Below, piece after piece: positions 1 through 12,669 of a DNA stretch of 64,000 nucleotides (positions are counted from its first letter, which is position 1; each line of letters starts with the position of its first letter). Below the pieces are notes generated by a model. The model made no database searches and had not been told where the DNA came from. It saw nothing but the letters and a program-made list of their open reading frames with translations. This DNA comes from Holacanthus passer (lineage: Eukaryota > Chordata > Actinopteri > Pomacanthidae), in assembly GCA_025331565.1 (NCBI GenBank), contig JAFREQ010000009.1, positions 3,709,501-3,773,500 on the forward strand. Reading direction: 5' to 3'. A program made the translations under genes and the position numbers.

Positions 1-2588
1 TGGATGGGAGCGGCTCAATCCACAGGGACAGGGACAGTTAGTATGTAGCAGAAAAAAATGAGCAGGTAACTAAATGAATGTTAGGATGAGGCTGAGGTTG
101 TCACAGTCTGAGTCTTGTTAAAATAAAATGGCTGTAAAAGCAATAAAAACACTGATATCTTAAGTGCAGAGAACACTTTTGACAAAGACCATTTGGTTTG
201 GGTCAAAGTGCAGGTGTTTTCTGGTCTCTAAAAGGCTTTTAGAAGAACTCACCAACCTCAAAAAGAGCAAAGTTTATCTTATCGTGACAATAGACTGTAG
301 ACACTCACCCAAACAACAAAGTATTTCACTGCACAACTTTCAAACTCATTCAAACAAGTTACTTAGTCATCTAAAATGAATGCCAGGAAAACAAATTAAC
401 TTTGCCTTCGGGGGCTTCTTGAGCAAATCCCAGTCTGGGAAACAATCAGCTGAATATGTGATACTGTTAGCAATGTTGAATAGAGTGAATCTGAAAATCA
501 CAAATACAACTGACTTGACTGCAATATAAAAATTGACATTACTTTCACGTAACAGTCCTCAGTATCAGTACCTATGGCTACATTGATACTACGATGTTGC
601 CTTGGAGATAAAAACGTTAACATAAGTTTGAACTGTTGTTAAAGTTATCTATAATGAATGCTGAAACATATGCTCATACATGTGTTTACGTGAACATATT
701 CACCTCACAACGTGACACCTAGAAGCTCCTCAACATAATAAACAGCTGACAGCATCTGACAAACATCTTGCAAACATATAGCGGCACATCAGCATGCGCT
801 CCCTTCGGGTTTCACACATGGTTCCTGCACATGCTGCACATTAGCCAATGGATCACACGATTACAGTAGTTCACACCGGTTGAATGGATGGTAATCATGC
901 ATGTTGCAAAGTGTTTTTCATCATCATGAACCCTGCATGACTCGCACACCACACATCTGCTAAGTCTGAGAGAACAAATGCCGACACACATAGGCGCAGA
1001 TTTTGAGCGAGGCTCAGTCATGTTTACTCCTCAGAGACAAGCTCATTTACAACAAGTACAGAGCAGCTTTTACCATCTCTCACATAGTTCATGATCATCT
1101 AAATATTGTGACAAGTGTGTGAAGAGGGCACGCAGCACGGTAGCACTGATGGATGAGGTGAAGCTCAGAGAATCCGTCTTCCTCATATTTGATGAGGACA
1201 AACACACAAACATGGCTTCTATAACCACTGAATGCTCCTTTCACGTGTGATAAATCTGTAACAACCAAATGCAAAGGAAGTGATGACTTGATTATAGCTG
1301 ACACCAGAGAGTGTTGCTTTGATCTAATGATGGAGAGGCGAAGTCTGCTCAATATAATTTGGTTCAAATGGCCATTTATCTTCCTCAATTTACCACCAGT
1401 TATCAGTGAGGCTTTTGTACCTCCATCACAGCTGCCATGCACCCAATTAATTAATTTCTGAGGTCGATGAAATGTTTTGGCTTCAACAAGTTAGTATGCT
1501 AAACTCTGTGTGTGTGTGCGCGCGCGCGTGTGTTTTCTGTTTTTGAGAATCGACCATACCTGCAGGGTTTCACTGAGATGAAAACTGATGAACTTGTTTT
1601 TATCCAAGACCTCTGAGTGAAAACAGGTTGAGAGGGTCAGACTTGAGGTTAATGAAGGAAGAAGAATCAACGTGCCTCAGTGTGTGTGTGTGTGTGTTGT
1701 GTGCGCAAGGCAGTCATTACTACTGGTGATGCCCCCCTCACATTTCAAAACCCAATTTTTGTCCTCCTCACTCTTAAAGTTTATTTCACTAAAAGAGCAC
1801 AAAAGTGGGAGAAACTCTGAGTTGATCAAAACGTTAAAATCTTCAGTTTTTACCATGTGCTCACATTTAAGCTTCACAAGCAGCAGCAAGTAATTTGCAG
1901 GCTTTTTTGACCTGGATTTCGCTTTTCAGGCAACACACAAGCTGCCCTAAAAGCAGTTTGCGAAGGGGATGGCAGACACTACTAATGGCTGCAGAAACTC
2001 GCCCAGCTCTTCTGCAGTTTTTGGCTGTTTCAGATGATTAATTCTACTGTAGACAGTCGAACTGATTGTCAATCAAAGATAATGCAGTGCAAGACAGTGC
2101 TTTAATAAAACAAGACTTATATTACTTTTATATACATGCTTTTTTGCTCTTACTTTGGCTGTTGAATACACTCTGACTTCATTGTGGCCCCACAACTTCT
2201 GAAACCAAACCTTCACTCTTGTGTGTGTGTGTTATCTCAGTGTGTGTTAGCTCAGTGTGCAGCAGCGTGGTTGCTATCTAGTGTTGTTGTCAATCTCATT
2301 AGAGAACACATGCTTTCCTACCACATGGCAAACACACAGCTCCTTAATCTGCCTCTCTACCCATAGGATCCTCTCGTCTCCACACATACACACACAATTT
2401 ATGAATACTTTGACAACTACAGGGGAACATACACTGAGAGGCAGATGGTTCATTGTGAGCACACGACTAATCATGCAACCTTACTGAAATCCCACGATGC
2501 CACTAAAGCACTTACAGGTATTCAGTTGAGCATAGAGCACGGAATATCCATCACACACTCTCACATAAACACACACATACATACACAC
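1..2588. other. intronic or intergenic DNA, no gene seen
   Basis: No ORF longer than chance, no recognisable exon and no RNA gene. It holds short (TG)n tracts at about 1507-1533, 1680-1697 and 2221-2233. It should belong to the last COMMD10 intron or to downstream DNA on the minus strand. Confidence 0.5.
1507..1533. repeat. alternating TG/CG purine-pyrimidine tract
   Basis: An uninterrupted alternating run: TGTGTGTG..., then a CG-repeat core, then TGTG. The CG core of about 10 bases makes it a strong candidate Z-DNA-forming sequence and an unusual CpG cluster in otherwise CpG-poor DNA. Confidence 0.85.
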
Positions 2589-2764
2589 ACAAGATTGCAC
2601 AGCTACCCTTGTCAGACATTGCATTGATTTCCATTCATTGTGGTTCAACCTCAACCCAAATCCTAACTCTGACTTTAACAAGGACCTAAGAAATGACGTT
2701 TTGGTTTGTGTACATACCTCCCAATGAGGTATCAAAAATACACACATGCACACACACACACACA
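2589..2764 (-). repeat. TAACCC-rich teleost interspersed repeat, degenerate copy 1
   Basis: Contains GACATTGCATTGATTTCCAT, a degenerate CCTAAC-type stretch, AAATGACGTTTTGG and a terminal (CA)n. This matches, from memory, a common fish repeat that typically ends in CA repeats. It has the same orientation as the copy at 21.4 kb. Confidence 0.55.
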
Positions 2765-2887
2765 GACAACTTAATCCATGCTATTGGCACAGGAGTCTTG
2801 GAGCAGCTGCCTTGCTACACACGATGAAGTAGGCATCATCTGGCTGCTGAGAAAAGCCTGTCAGTTGTCACACATTTGTGCGAGCGC

Positions 2888-2891
<4 letters not shown>

Positions 2892-2953
<62 letters not shown>
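2892..2953. repeat. (CA)31 microsatellite
   Basis: A 62-bp pure AC/CA dinucleotide array. It is complementary to the (GT)n array 600 bp downstream. Confidence 0.97.
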
Positions 2954-2956
<3 letters not shown>

Positions 2957-3552
2957 GTCACAAGCACACACGTCATACAATTAATTATAAAGTAAGCTGT
3001 ACAGATTGGATGGAGGCGATCTGACAGCCCATCCTCTCTTCTCTCTTAGCAACAAACACTTGAATTTCACAGCAAAGAATACAGCCTCATGAATTCTTAA
3101 CTGTAACTCTATCAATAAACAAAAAGAGCAATAAATAAACCACTAAGTTAGTTACAGCAAAACAACAGACTGGCAGGCAGGCGGGCAGGGAGAGACGGCG
3201 AGTGTCCCCCTTTGTCTGCATGTGTTTTTTTTTTTTTTTGTCTGCCTGAGTTATTCTGCACAACAATGCTCGCTATAATAATAATAATCTGAGACATTGT
3301 TGATTATGGATGGGGTGCTGGGACTTAGTGGGTGATTTACAGGAGAAAACATCGGGAAGGCAGGCTTGAAGAAGACAAAGGGAGTCTGGAGGACGGCGGA
3401 TTCCTGTATGCTAAAGCGTATGGAGAAATGTGCAGCACCAATAGGATTTTCTCAGTGGAGTCCAAGGTACTGGGATTTGGGAAACAGGATTAGCTGCTGT
3501 GTAATAATGTGGATGAGATGGGGGCAGCGTGCTCAGAAGAGTCGGCCCATGT

Positions 3553-3553
<1 letters not shown>

Positions 3554-3613
<60 letters not shown>
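3554..3613. repeat. (GT)30 microsatellite
   Basis: A pure GT dinucleotide array of about 60 bp. Together with the (CA)31 array it forms a long inverted pair. Confidence 0.97.
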
Positions 3614-6109
3614 AGTGGGCGGGTTGAAGGGAGCAGTCAAAGGGATTAGGAGGGTCAGAAGAATGAATCTTCTTCTCCTCTCTTTCTACACGAGTTTAAA
3701 GATTGGATGCAAACATCCTAATTTTAGGGCCGAGGGTTATAATGATTGAACATGAATGAAGCCGGTTGGGACCTCGCTCACTTTGTCTCATTCACAGACA
3801 CACACACACAGAAATATACACGGCGTCACTAACAGACATACTCCTGGGACTAAGCATATAATCAGTATTGTTAAATTTACAATGAAATGAAAAATAACTT
3901 GCTCCCTTTGTTTGCTGTCAGTAACGTGTCAGTAATTTGTCTTTTTAACTATTATGCTAACATAAAACTTTGACCAACACTGTGACAGACTGTTCAACAA
4001 AAGTCACTTTGCAGACAAAACGATATTCATTTCATTTTGATTCCAGAGAGCAGATTTCTCTCAAAGATTGAACCCAAATTCAGGGCAAACAGAAACAACA
4101 TGGCAACATTTATGAATGACGTGAGCCATTATTATGTTAACACAAAGCTTTATGGCTGTACAGGGTGCAACAGACAAGATGATGATGACTACCAGATGTT
4201 GTTGTTTTTTTCTTTATCAAAGTCATGTTTCTTCAGCATCAGTGAAGGTACCTGAGGATCAAAGTCCTGCTCAGTGGGGTTTAAAGAGAGACAAAAAAAT
4301 ATAATGGAAAAACCTTCGGCTCTTCCTGTCAGTCAATAAAAGCCTGAAAACAAAAATATAAAAAAAAAAAAACTTGGGGCACAGTCAGTTCTGCCATACT
4401 CCAACATAGCTTCTGTCGTCCCTGTTGGATCAGCCTCTTTAAAACTGCGTTTGCTCTGTGATGATTCGAATTGAGCTTTATTCCTAGCTTCCTATTCTGG
4501 ATTGACATTTAACATGTGCAGCTGGATGATGGTCTGCTTGTGAAGCTACAAATCCCCATTTTTAAAGGGGAGCCACAGATTTTACACATCAGTGTCTGCT
4601 TCCACGTCTTGGGGAGTACTACTGCATGTGTGAAACAAGTTTTATAAAGCCTTCAGTGGCACCAGAGGGCAGAAGTCTGATGAATTGTTTGATAAAGTCT
4701 GATAAGAGCCAGTTGGGGCTGAAGACTACAAGTTTGAAAATGAAAGAAACTCTGGGGGTCCTGCTCCTCATCTCTGCTTGAGGCTACAACAGCTACTAAA
4801 AGCATAACACAAGGGAATCTCCAGCTGAACTCTTGGTGGTCAAGTTGCATGTAGTTAATGTAGGCACCAGGTTTTGATAAGGATTTTTTTCCCCTTTTTT
4901 ATGATCCATCACTTCTCTCTTCTTCATCCATCTCTTTTAAGATGCCATGTTTTTTGATCCAATCGAAAGTGTGTTAAAATAAGCCATCGACAAGCTTTTC
5001 CCTTTTGACTTTAAGTGCACTTCAAGATAATTAGAGACATTAAGGGAGATTAGATCATTTGCTGATAAGTAGCACTTCCATAATTGAGGCGCTCAAAGAA
5101 AACTGGACACCTTGAATACATAAATGCGGCAACTAAACACGTCACGTTTTTGATAGTGGCACATGTCTGTCACACAACTGGAACGAAAGACAAAGAGCAA
5201 GTTGGCAGTGCAACATTTTAATTTAAATAAATCAAATATTTACGAGGTGTAAATAGAGGTGTTCCTGCCGAACTCATTTGAAATCATGACCCTTTTTGAG
5301 ACTTTTTGTAAATACATTTCTTGTCCAGACAGGATATTTAATTACGTTAATACACAACAGAGTTTAAACCAAAGAACTACTAACTCGGGGCAGCTTGTGA
5401 CCTTTACATGTTACTACTCTCTCTCCGTATTTCCTCATCTTTCTCCACTGAAAACAATCTAATAATGCTGCAACGTTTCAGAAGCATCTCAATCTTAAAA
5501 AATGAACTCACTCTCTGCCTTTCTTTTCATATTTCTGTTTACTATTGTCTCTGCGTTGAATCAAATTTAATAAAATATGAGAAGCGGTGAAAATGGAATT
5601 TGATATTACTACATTTTCACCTCAAGATACCTGCAGATCAACAAACGCAGTCATGAGGAAAATAAAACTAGATGAATAGGGAAGAACAAATAAAGGCACG
5701 TCAGTTCACATTACTGCGGTCTAAACAATAGTAAGGTGGTTTTCCCCGGATCCAGTCTACCTCTGTCCTCATCTGGGCTTCATTTAATGTCGCTGCTGAA
5801 GAAACACAGAGCATTTTCTTCAGACAGCAGAAGTATTGCAGGGCCGCACCAGCAGCTGAACACAGATGTAGAGTGACAGGTTGGGAAGTGAATAGTTCCT
5901 CGTTGTTGCTTACAGCCCTGACCTCTGATCTGTCGTCTCATCTGCAGTATGTTGCCTGGGCAAGCCCGCTCCTGTTCCAGATCACACCGAGTTAAACTCT
6001 CGCTTCTGAGCGGTCAAGAAATAGTTTTTACATTTTCCAAAATAAGCAATAATTTCTACAGTGTCTGGCACATTACTGTCCCTCTCCATTGTCTCTCCTT
6101 TAGACTGTT
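3614..6109. other. unique non-coding DNA
   Basis: No exon or repeat family recognised. The small ORFs have no protein-like features. A short CACACACA tract lies near 3800 and A-rich runs near 4365. Confidence 0.5.
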
Positions 6110-6420
6110 AGATTTATATATTTTGATATATTATGTTACTATACTACTATACTATACTACTAATTATATATTATATTACACTACATTATATCATACTAGA
6201 CTATATATGCACAGAATATATACATATATAAATGAATATTATATTACACTATATTACTACAGTTCACCTTGTACTATATCTACACTATTTTATACTGCAC
6301 TATATTATACAATACTGTTAATCTTTAATCTGTCTTATTACATTATATACTACTTTTTATTACATTTCTATGACTCATAATATATTATTTATTCAAATCC
6401 AGTATAGATTTTATATCAAA
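6110..6420. repeat. AT-rich low-complexity tract (TATAC/TACTA type)
   Basis: About 300 bp of near-pure A/T with recurring TACTATAC and ATATTACAC words, a degenerate pentamer/decamer simple repeat. The overlapping ORF is a translation of this repeat and is not a gene. Confidence 0.85.
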
Positions 6421-6429
6421 TTACAAAAA

Positions 6430-6675
6430 ATCTTTTGCCTATTGTTTGATTAATTGCTTAATCTATTAAATGTTCCCTTCAAATTCCTTTTGTCCCACCA
6501 ACAGCACAAAGTCCAAATATATTCAAGTGATATAAAACCCTCACATTTAAGAGGGTAGATCAATACAGATATTTTCACTTAAAAGGATGACTTAAAGACG
6601 CAATCAATTCTCAAAATTATTGTCAGTTACTTTTCTGTCCATCAATTAAGTGATAAATCGTCACTTCATGTCAGG
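6430..6675 (-). repeat. teleost interspersed repeat (ATTAATCGATTA-type), copy 1
   Basis: The order of words TTTTGTCC-ACCAACAG-CACAAAGTCCAAATAT-ATTCAAG, then CTCACATTTAAGA, then TTTTCTGTCCATCAATTAA follows a well-known fish repeat whose consensus ends in (GTTAGTTGCAGCC). The copy is degenerate. The copy at 54.5 kb is the same family in the opposite orientation. Confidence 0.65.
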
Positions 6676-8051
6676 ACTAGAAATACATTGTTCATAATTC
6701 AGCTCGAAAGTCGACACAGATTGTAAACAGAACAATTCATCACATGATTCAGTACTTTGGTTGTTGAGCAGATATATTTCCTGTTTATAAATAACCACCA
6801 AGTTATCTTATTCCCTTTGGTAGAGCAGAGAACAAGGTCAAATGTGTGTATGATGTGTACTGTGAAAAGTATACACGGAGGATTTCTGTGTCTCTTACTG
6901 AAGACTAAATGTAATATATCACATATAATAATACATCATATAACACATACTGTTTTATATTCATCTTTGTCCCTCCGAATGGTTTATGGAAGTCTATTAT
7001 TCCATCTTTTCAATTGTCTTAGTTGACGAGTCAACAGCAAATCTGTTTTGACAGCATCTAATCAGAGTTGGCAAGTTCTGCTGGAAGAGAAGTCATCACT
7101 CGACAGAAAACTTAATTCTCTGTCCATAACTCCAGGACACCTGTGCTGAATTGGCTGAATTGGTTTGAAACGCACCGTGTTCACTGAACTGGGGAGCAGA
7201 ACTTCCCCATCAGGTCCAACACAAGACCAGCTACGGCTACAAACTACCCAGAAGGCTGTAACAGTCAGTCATGTCTCTGTCCTACTTTCCCTCTTTTCAT
7301 CCTCCTCCTCCTCCTCATCTCATATCTTTCCACACTCTAACTCCATCCCTCCATTTCACTCCTCCATCGCAGAAAGGAAATAGCAGCACTGGTCTGATTG
7401 CTTTAAAGTGCCATCGATAAAAATGAAAACACCACTTTCTGGATGTATCTGAGAAAATTCAGCGCAAGATTGAAAGCTGTTCTGGCTGGCTCGGATCATT
7501 GGATATCATAAATTACAGTTCACCCTCGATAGGAGAGATGTTTATGTAGCTCTCCATAACATTCTTGAGTTTCCGTATATGCTGTATTTGAATATGCAAA
7601 ATGAAATGAAATATAAACATATGCAAACAGCATATGAAACAGCCCTCCTTAAAAATTGATAGATCGCAGGTTGAACATGTCGGAAAAGCAAACAAGCTCC
7701 CACTTTTTCCATTTCCTCATCTCATTTGTCTATCACTGTCGACAAGCAGGCCGAGGTAAAATGAAATGCAATAAGGCAGTGAGTGCAAGGTGTAAAACTG
7801 GTGACTACACATATTGCAGAGTTCAACTTGTTCATGACCGTATTTCATTTCAGGACATTTGCTCTAAAACAGGACTGTTTGTGTGTGCACATGTTTGTAT
7901 GTAAGGCAGAAAAAGGAGACAGGTGATGATTTAATGACATGGCACTCACCAAGATGTGTGGGAAAGCAGCAACATCGACAAAACAGAGTCAGGTGGGGAA
8001 GGAAAAATGCGCAGTCAGTCATACAGGTTTTAAAGTTTTTGTTTACAGGAA
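6676..8051. other. unique non-coding DNA
   Basis: No exon recognised. A short (TCC)n run lies near 7300. Confidence 0.45.
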
Positions 8052-8057
8052 GTAGAG

Positions 8058-8298
8058 TACGGAGCCCCTAAAGGGACATGGGCCAAAAAAAAAAAAATCC
8101 TTAAGTATCTCGTGCAACAATATAACAGTGACTAAAACAGTAATGTCCTTAAAGCTGAACTAACTCCTGTACTGTCATTTCCACACAGAAACATACCAGG
8201 TGGGTGGTCTCTTATGCGCTCCAGGTATTCCATGTGCACTCAAGCACGAGATACGGAAAGATTTTTCTTTTTGCCCATGTCCCTATAGGTGCTCTGTA
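8058..8298. mobile_element. palindromic MITE with about 50-bp terminal inverted repeats
   Basis: The left end is TACGGAGCCCCTAAAGGGAC..., and the right end read in reverse is TACAGAGCACCTATAGGGAC.... Both continue through CATGGGC, an A-run, AATC and TATCTCGTGC. GTAGAG flanks both ends (8052-8057 and 8299-8304) and may be a 6-bp target duplication. There is no coding capacity. The TIR words resemble a repeat I remember from fish genomes; the superfamily is not assigned. Confidence 0.75.
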
Positions 8299-8384
8299 GT
8301 AGAGAGATGACAGAGATGCAAAAAAGACCCCAAGCAAGACTTGAACCAGGGTCATGGTCGGTATCTTAACCCCTAAGCTACGGG
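8299..8384 (-). mobile_element. tRNA-derived SINE head
   Basis: On the minus strand it carries a pol III A box, TAGCTTAGGGG (8380-8370), and a B box, GGTTCAAGTCT (8348-8338), at tRNA-like spacing. These are followed by GGGGTC, TTTTTTGCAT and CTCTGTCATCTCTCTAC, as in fish SINE bodies. It is not a foldable complete tRNA. The palindromic MITE appears to have inserted in its body. Confidence 0.6.
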
Positions 8385-8424
8385 TCACTCAATCTCCGTG
8401 TATGTAAACACGGAGATTGAGTGA
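8385..8424. repeat. perfect 17-bp hairpin
   Basis: TCACTCAATCTCCGTGT (8385-8401) and its exact reverse complement (8408-8424) are separated by the 6-base loop ATGTAA. It lies immediately 5' of the SINE head on the minus strand. Confidence 0.9.
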
Positions 8425-8767
8425 GTGGTACAAAAAAATCTAACACTTCCTTCACTGAATTTACTGTTACAGTGAACATAATTCAGGCAGCAGTAATGTT
8501 TTCCTTCAAAACATAAATGGCAAAAACCAATTTGTGGTGTATAAATGTAATTTGTAGGAGACAGGATTTATTGAAGTTCTGAGTGTGAACAGTTTTTCCA
8601 TTTCATTGTGAAGTTATTACAGTACCAACATTTTGGGTGCAATTATGACCACTTTTATCTGCAAATAAAGTAGAAACTGTGGCCAAAATGATGAAAGTAA
8701 GATCCAGGTTGTAATAAAGTGGAATTAGCCTTTAAGGCCAGTGTCTGCCGGACTGGTGAGCAGCGTC

Positions 8768-8920
8768 TGGACAGCACACACACACATACACACACAGAAA
8801 GAGACATACAGAGACAGACACACAGACGGACAGAAAGGCAGACAAACAGAGATTGGGGCAGCAGGTGCAGAAGACAGAAAGAAACAGAGACTGACAGACG
8901 TTGACAGAGAGAGAGAGGGA
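8768..8920. repeat. CA/CAGA-rich simple repeat
   Basis: Mixed CACA, AGACAGACA and GAAAGAGAC words. The overlapping ORFs on both strands are translations of this low-complexity stretch. Confidence 0.8.
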
Positions 8921-9028
8921 GGACTGGAGGAGGGTGGTGAGCTCCCCGGGCTGTGAACCTGCCATGTGTAGAGGCATGCTGCACCATCTGTGTTGAGACT
9001 GTTTACGCAACACACCGCTGCTGCAGAC

Positions 9029-9602
9029 TCGGGATGGGAGTCGAGAACCGGAACTGGAGGGAACTGGTACCAAAGTGTCCGATCCATCTGAACCGTATGC
9101 CTCAAAACTTATCAGTTCCTATAATTGATGCTGGCGTATTGCAAACCCATGATGTTAAACTGCTGAAAACTTGTTACAAGAAGGAGTCATGGTGGACAGG
9201 AAGAAATGTTGTTATGTCTGTAAAGAGATAGTTTCAAGTAAAGGTGGAAACATGCTGAAACACCTTTCTTTGAGACATGGGCTTAAAATCCAGGAATCCC
9301 ATGTATTTGACACTCAAGTGCCAACCCAGCAGCATGTCTGTCAGTGAGATTAAACATCCTATGTTATAACATTTGTGCCACGCAAACAGGCTGAGCAGAT
9401 CTTTTTCTTTGACTAAGAGAACATGAATAGAAACGAATGCTGTGTTGTCTCAATTCATCCATTTTAGGTGATGTTACAGCTTGCCCTCAGGCCAGAGCCA
9501 GTTGTCTAAAATTGATCAGCAATCAATAAGGGAATAGATAAAGAATTGGGCCGATAAGCAGCATCAATAATGGCATTGGCATCAATAAAATCTTATCAAT
9601 TC
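9029..9602 (+). mobile_element. hAT-like non-autonomous element with BED-finger remnant
   Basis: It is flanked by a perfect 8-bp duplication, CTGCAGAC (9021-9028 and 9603-9610), the hAT hallmark. The left end has GGGATGGGAGTCGAGAACCGG-like sequence, and the right end has the ATCAATAAGG...TTATCAATTC module. Inside, a plus-strand frame near 9200-9350, with stops, reads CCYVCKEIV, then GGNMLKHLSLRHGL. This is a C-x2-C...H-x4-H BED zinc-finger pattern as in hAT transposases. The catalytic domain is missing, so it is a deletion derivative. A shorter inverted relative lies at 16.1-16.4 kb. Confidence 0.75.
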
Positions 9603-9610
9603 CTGCAGAC

Positions 9611-12600
9611 GCCCTCCAGATACACATCCTATTACTTCCTTGCTGAGGACATCACAGGGCAGGATGGTGGCATGCTTCACTTCATGCAGCAATGAAAACA
9701 GCAAAGGCCACACATCTGACACCAAACAATCATAGGACAGAGCAAAAACTAATGCAACATAAAAAGAGGATATAAAGTTTTACATTAAAGAACAATGTAG
9801 AAACTTGGCTTTAATTACGAGAAGGGTAACATCAGAGCCAACAACAGAACAGAGGAATAAAAATGAAAAAAGAGAGCAAAACAAAACACAGCAGCAAGTC
9901 ATTGTTGTTCCCAAGCATCTCACTTGTTACCCTGCAACACAACATGACCCTAAACAGCAATGACAACCACTGACTGTTACCTGTCACGAGGCCCAGAATC
10001 CCACACAAACACCAATCATAACAAATTTAAATTCATCACAACTGCAAACAATGAACCAGGACACAGCCACCACAGTATCTGCCGTAACTAAATGCCGAGA
10101 ACAAAGAGAGGCAAGAGAGTGAGAAAGAAAGGACGAGACAGACCGAGCGAACAACACAAGTGATGTCACCCGTATTGACAGACAAGGCAAGACATGATGA
10201 GGTTTGTGAGGATGACGAGAGTGAGAGAAAGAGGCAGAGCAAGTGGGGTAAGAGGAGGCAGAAAGAAAGACAGAGCGGGGAGACAGGGAGAGGCTAGTGC
10301 GTGTTGACAGTGCTGCTGTGTCTTGGCGGTGCCAGCTAGACTCCAGAGATGTCTTCAGTAGACACTGGCTGCTCAGAACGTGACCTCTTTGTGTGGAACC
10401 AGAACAGACCGAATGTTCAGAGAGGTGGTGGCGACTGTGGCGGAGGAAGATAAAGACGTGCATTTTCCCAAAAGCATCAACTAAAGTCATCAACTAAAGC
10501 CCACCTCCAAACAGTGATTAGAAATCATAGCCCCTCAGCCATGATGACATGGTGTGCATGGAGCTGTATTAAGAGTGTGTAAAGTTTGGAGGGACGTGGG
10601 TTTATTAACACCTGTTCAAAATCATTTCACTTTCATTCACTTCATTTTAGAGTGTCCAGCACTATTTGATTTGGAGAACTAATCTTGTCCTTATCCTAAA
10701 ATGCTTTTCTTATATAAAAGCAAAAATACTAATAATGAATCATAAATGTAACCATTGTGTTGCTATTCCAAGTAACTCAGTATGTATTTCTATAATATTC
10801 ATCTGAACAGCTTTATGTTGTATGAAATAATTATATTAATAATTAAATCTTTTTTCCTAATATTACCATCCTATACTTTGCTAGAATACAAGAGCAAATC
10901 TGCATCTTAATTGTCATGTCCTCTACATGCAAGTGGATGATTCCAACTTTTTGTGAGTAAGATTGAGCTTTTTCCATCATACATGACTTGTGTGGCATCA
11001 TATATGTAGGAATCAATATTTAAGATACTTTTTCATGTTTCTTGTTCTCGTATGAGATATTAAAATGCATCCAGAAACAGAGTTTTAACCAACTCAGAGT
11101 TGTTAATGTTAATATGCTAATTAGATAATAAAATAACAAAATCTGCTAAAGACAGTCTGTCACCTACTAAAAATGACACGCTGCTTCTGTCTACTTCATG
11201 TCTTTAAAGTCAAGGATCCATTATTTCAAAAATGGCCGCAATTTTTCAAAGGGTAAATCTGCCTCCCCTTTCATTGTAAGTGCCGTGCTTGATGGGAAAA
11301 CTTGACAGGTGTACCAGCAGTAGTGTGTGGGGGGTTTAGCAAAAGGTCTTTAGCCATTTGTCATTTAGCACAAGAAAACTGAAAAAAAAATCTCAGTGCC
11401 TGCAGAGAAGCTGAAACTAAAGATAAATATTCACTAAAATCAAGGGGCTTCCATATCAGCGACTGATGCAGACCACAGTAAGTCAGACTAACCTGTTCCA
11501 ACAGTATATATATATAATGCATCAGAGACAACACAGTAAAAAGCAAACATTTCTCATGCCACAGTGGCAAACTCAGTCCACTTGGGCCAGGTGCACTTCG
11601 CCTGCGCCAAGGTCGACTCCATAATATCATAACGCAAGATCAAAACTGCGACTTGTTTACTGGAAAATCTGCCCATCTGGCTAAGCATCTCAGCTGGCAG
11701 CGAGATGAAAAGATGACTCAAAGAAATAATGTTGGGGAATGAGGGGAAAGCAAACGATGTGAATCATGAGTAAGGCCTGGCAGGTCCCTGTTGGCTCTAC
11801 AGTGGAAACAGGACTAGCCTGAGCCAGACTAGGCTGGGTGCCCAGCGCTGCCACCTAGGGCAGTGGACCAACAGAGAGGCGCTAGTTGAATGAGTACGCC
11901 TATTCATTTTGCCAACTGTGCAGCCAGCGAGCAGAGCATGGAAGCAGAAACAGAGAGAGACAGAGAAAGATGAGAGTTTTAGGAAGACATCATGGTCATG
12001 GCTGGAGGGGTTTGGAAGAGCAACGACTTTGAAAAAAATGAAAAGAAGGGGACGGAGAGGAGGACACAAAGTTGGTTTGAAAGAGATAATGATGCATCTG
12101 CTTCCAACAATTGGGACAGCAGGAAAGCAGCAGTGGAATGACCTCTGAATGACGACGTCTGTCCAATGCTTCTTACTGAAGTATTACACATTATGTACTA
12201 CACCATGTAATACTTATCAAAATCTACAGTACTTTCAATACTAGCCATTGTTGTCAGGCCATGTATGATAATTGTCCAGTTTCTTTAAACAACAGATTCA
12301 ATTATTACAAACTGTAGAAAATACAGACAGAAACAACAGTAGACCAAAACCATTAGTTACTATTAGTTAGTTGTTGTTTTTTTTAACTATTTAAAATGAA
12401 CAACAATGAAATCCAAACTTTGAAGACCATTTACATTGGCAACAACACAAAAGGCAGGTTACCTCAAACTCAAATTTATGCCCAAATAAAGCACACACTC
12501 TCCACACAAGCCAGCATATAAATTACGTATTTACCCTTTAAAGTAAACCTCCTTGCAGGCCTGAGGCGATGTTTTGGAGCAGTGAGGCCCAAAACTTACT

Positions 12601-12660
12601 GACCGCTTCAATCAGAAGAGCAACAAAATAAAAGTGTGGTACCTTATGGAAATGTTGGGG
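9611..12660. other. non-coding DNA with a purine-rich segment
   Basis: No exon recognised. 10090-10290 is GA-rich on the plus strand, so the long minus ORF there is an S/L-rich artefact. 10690-11110 is AT-rich. Confidence 0.5.
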
Positions 12661-12669
12661 ATCCAAATT

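Noticed and set aside
4800..4850. Possible last COMMD10 exon: AATCTCCAGCT gives LEI after an AG on the minus strand
   Set aside because: The following codons do not continue as IQAQLDSLT and no stop appears at the expected place.
8310..8384. tRNA gene on the minus strand
   Set aside because: A and B boxes are present but the acceptor and anticodon arms do not pair; the flanks look like a SINE.
8655..9105. Three overlapping ORFs of 110-126 codons on the minus strand
   Set aside because: They are S/L/C-rich translations of a CAGA/CACA simple repeat, running into the end of the hAT-like element.
10036..10493. 169-codon minus-strand ORF
   Set aside because: S/L-rich translation of a purine-rich tract with no splice context.
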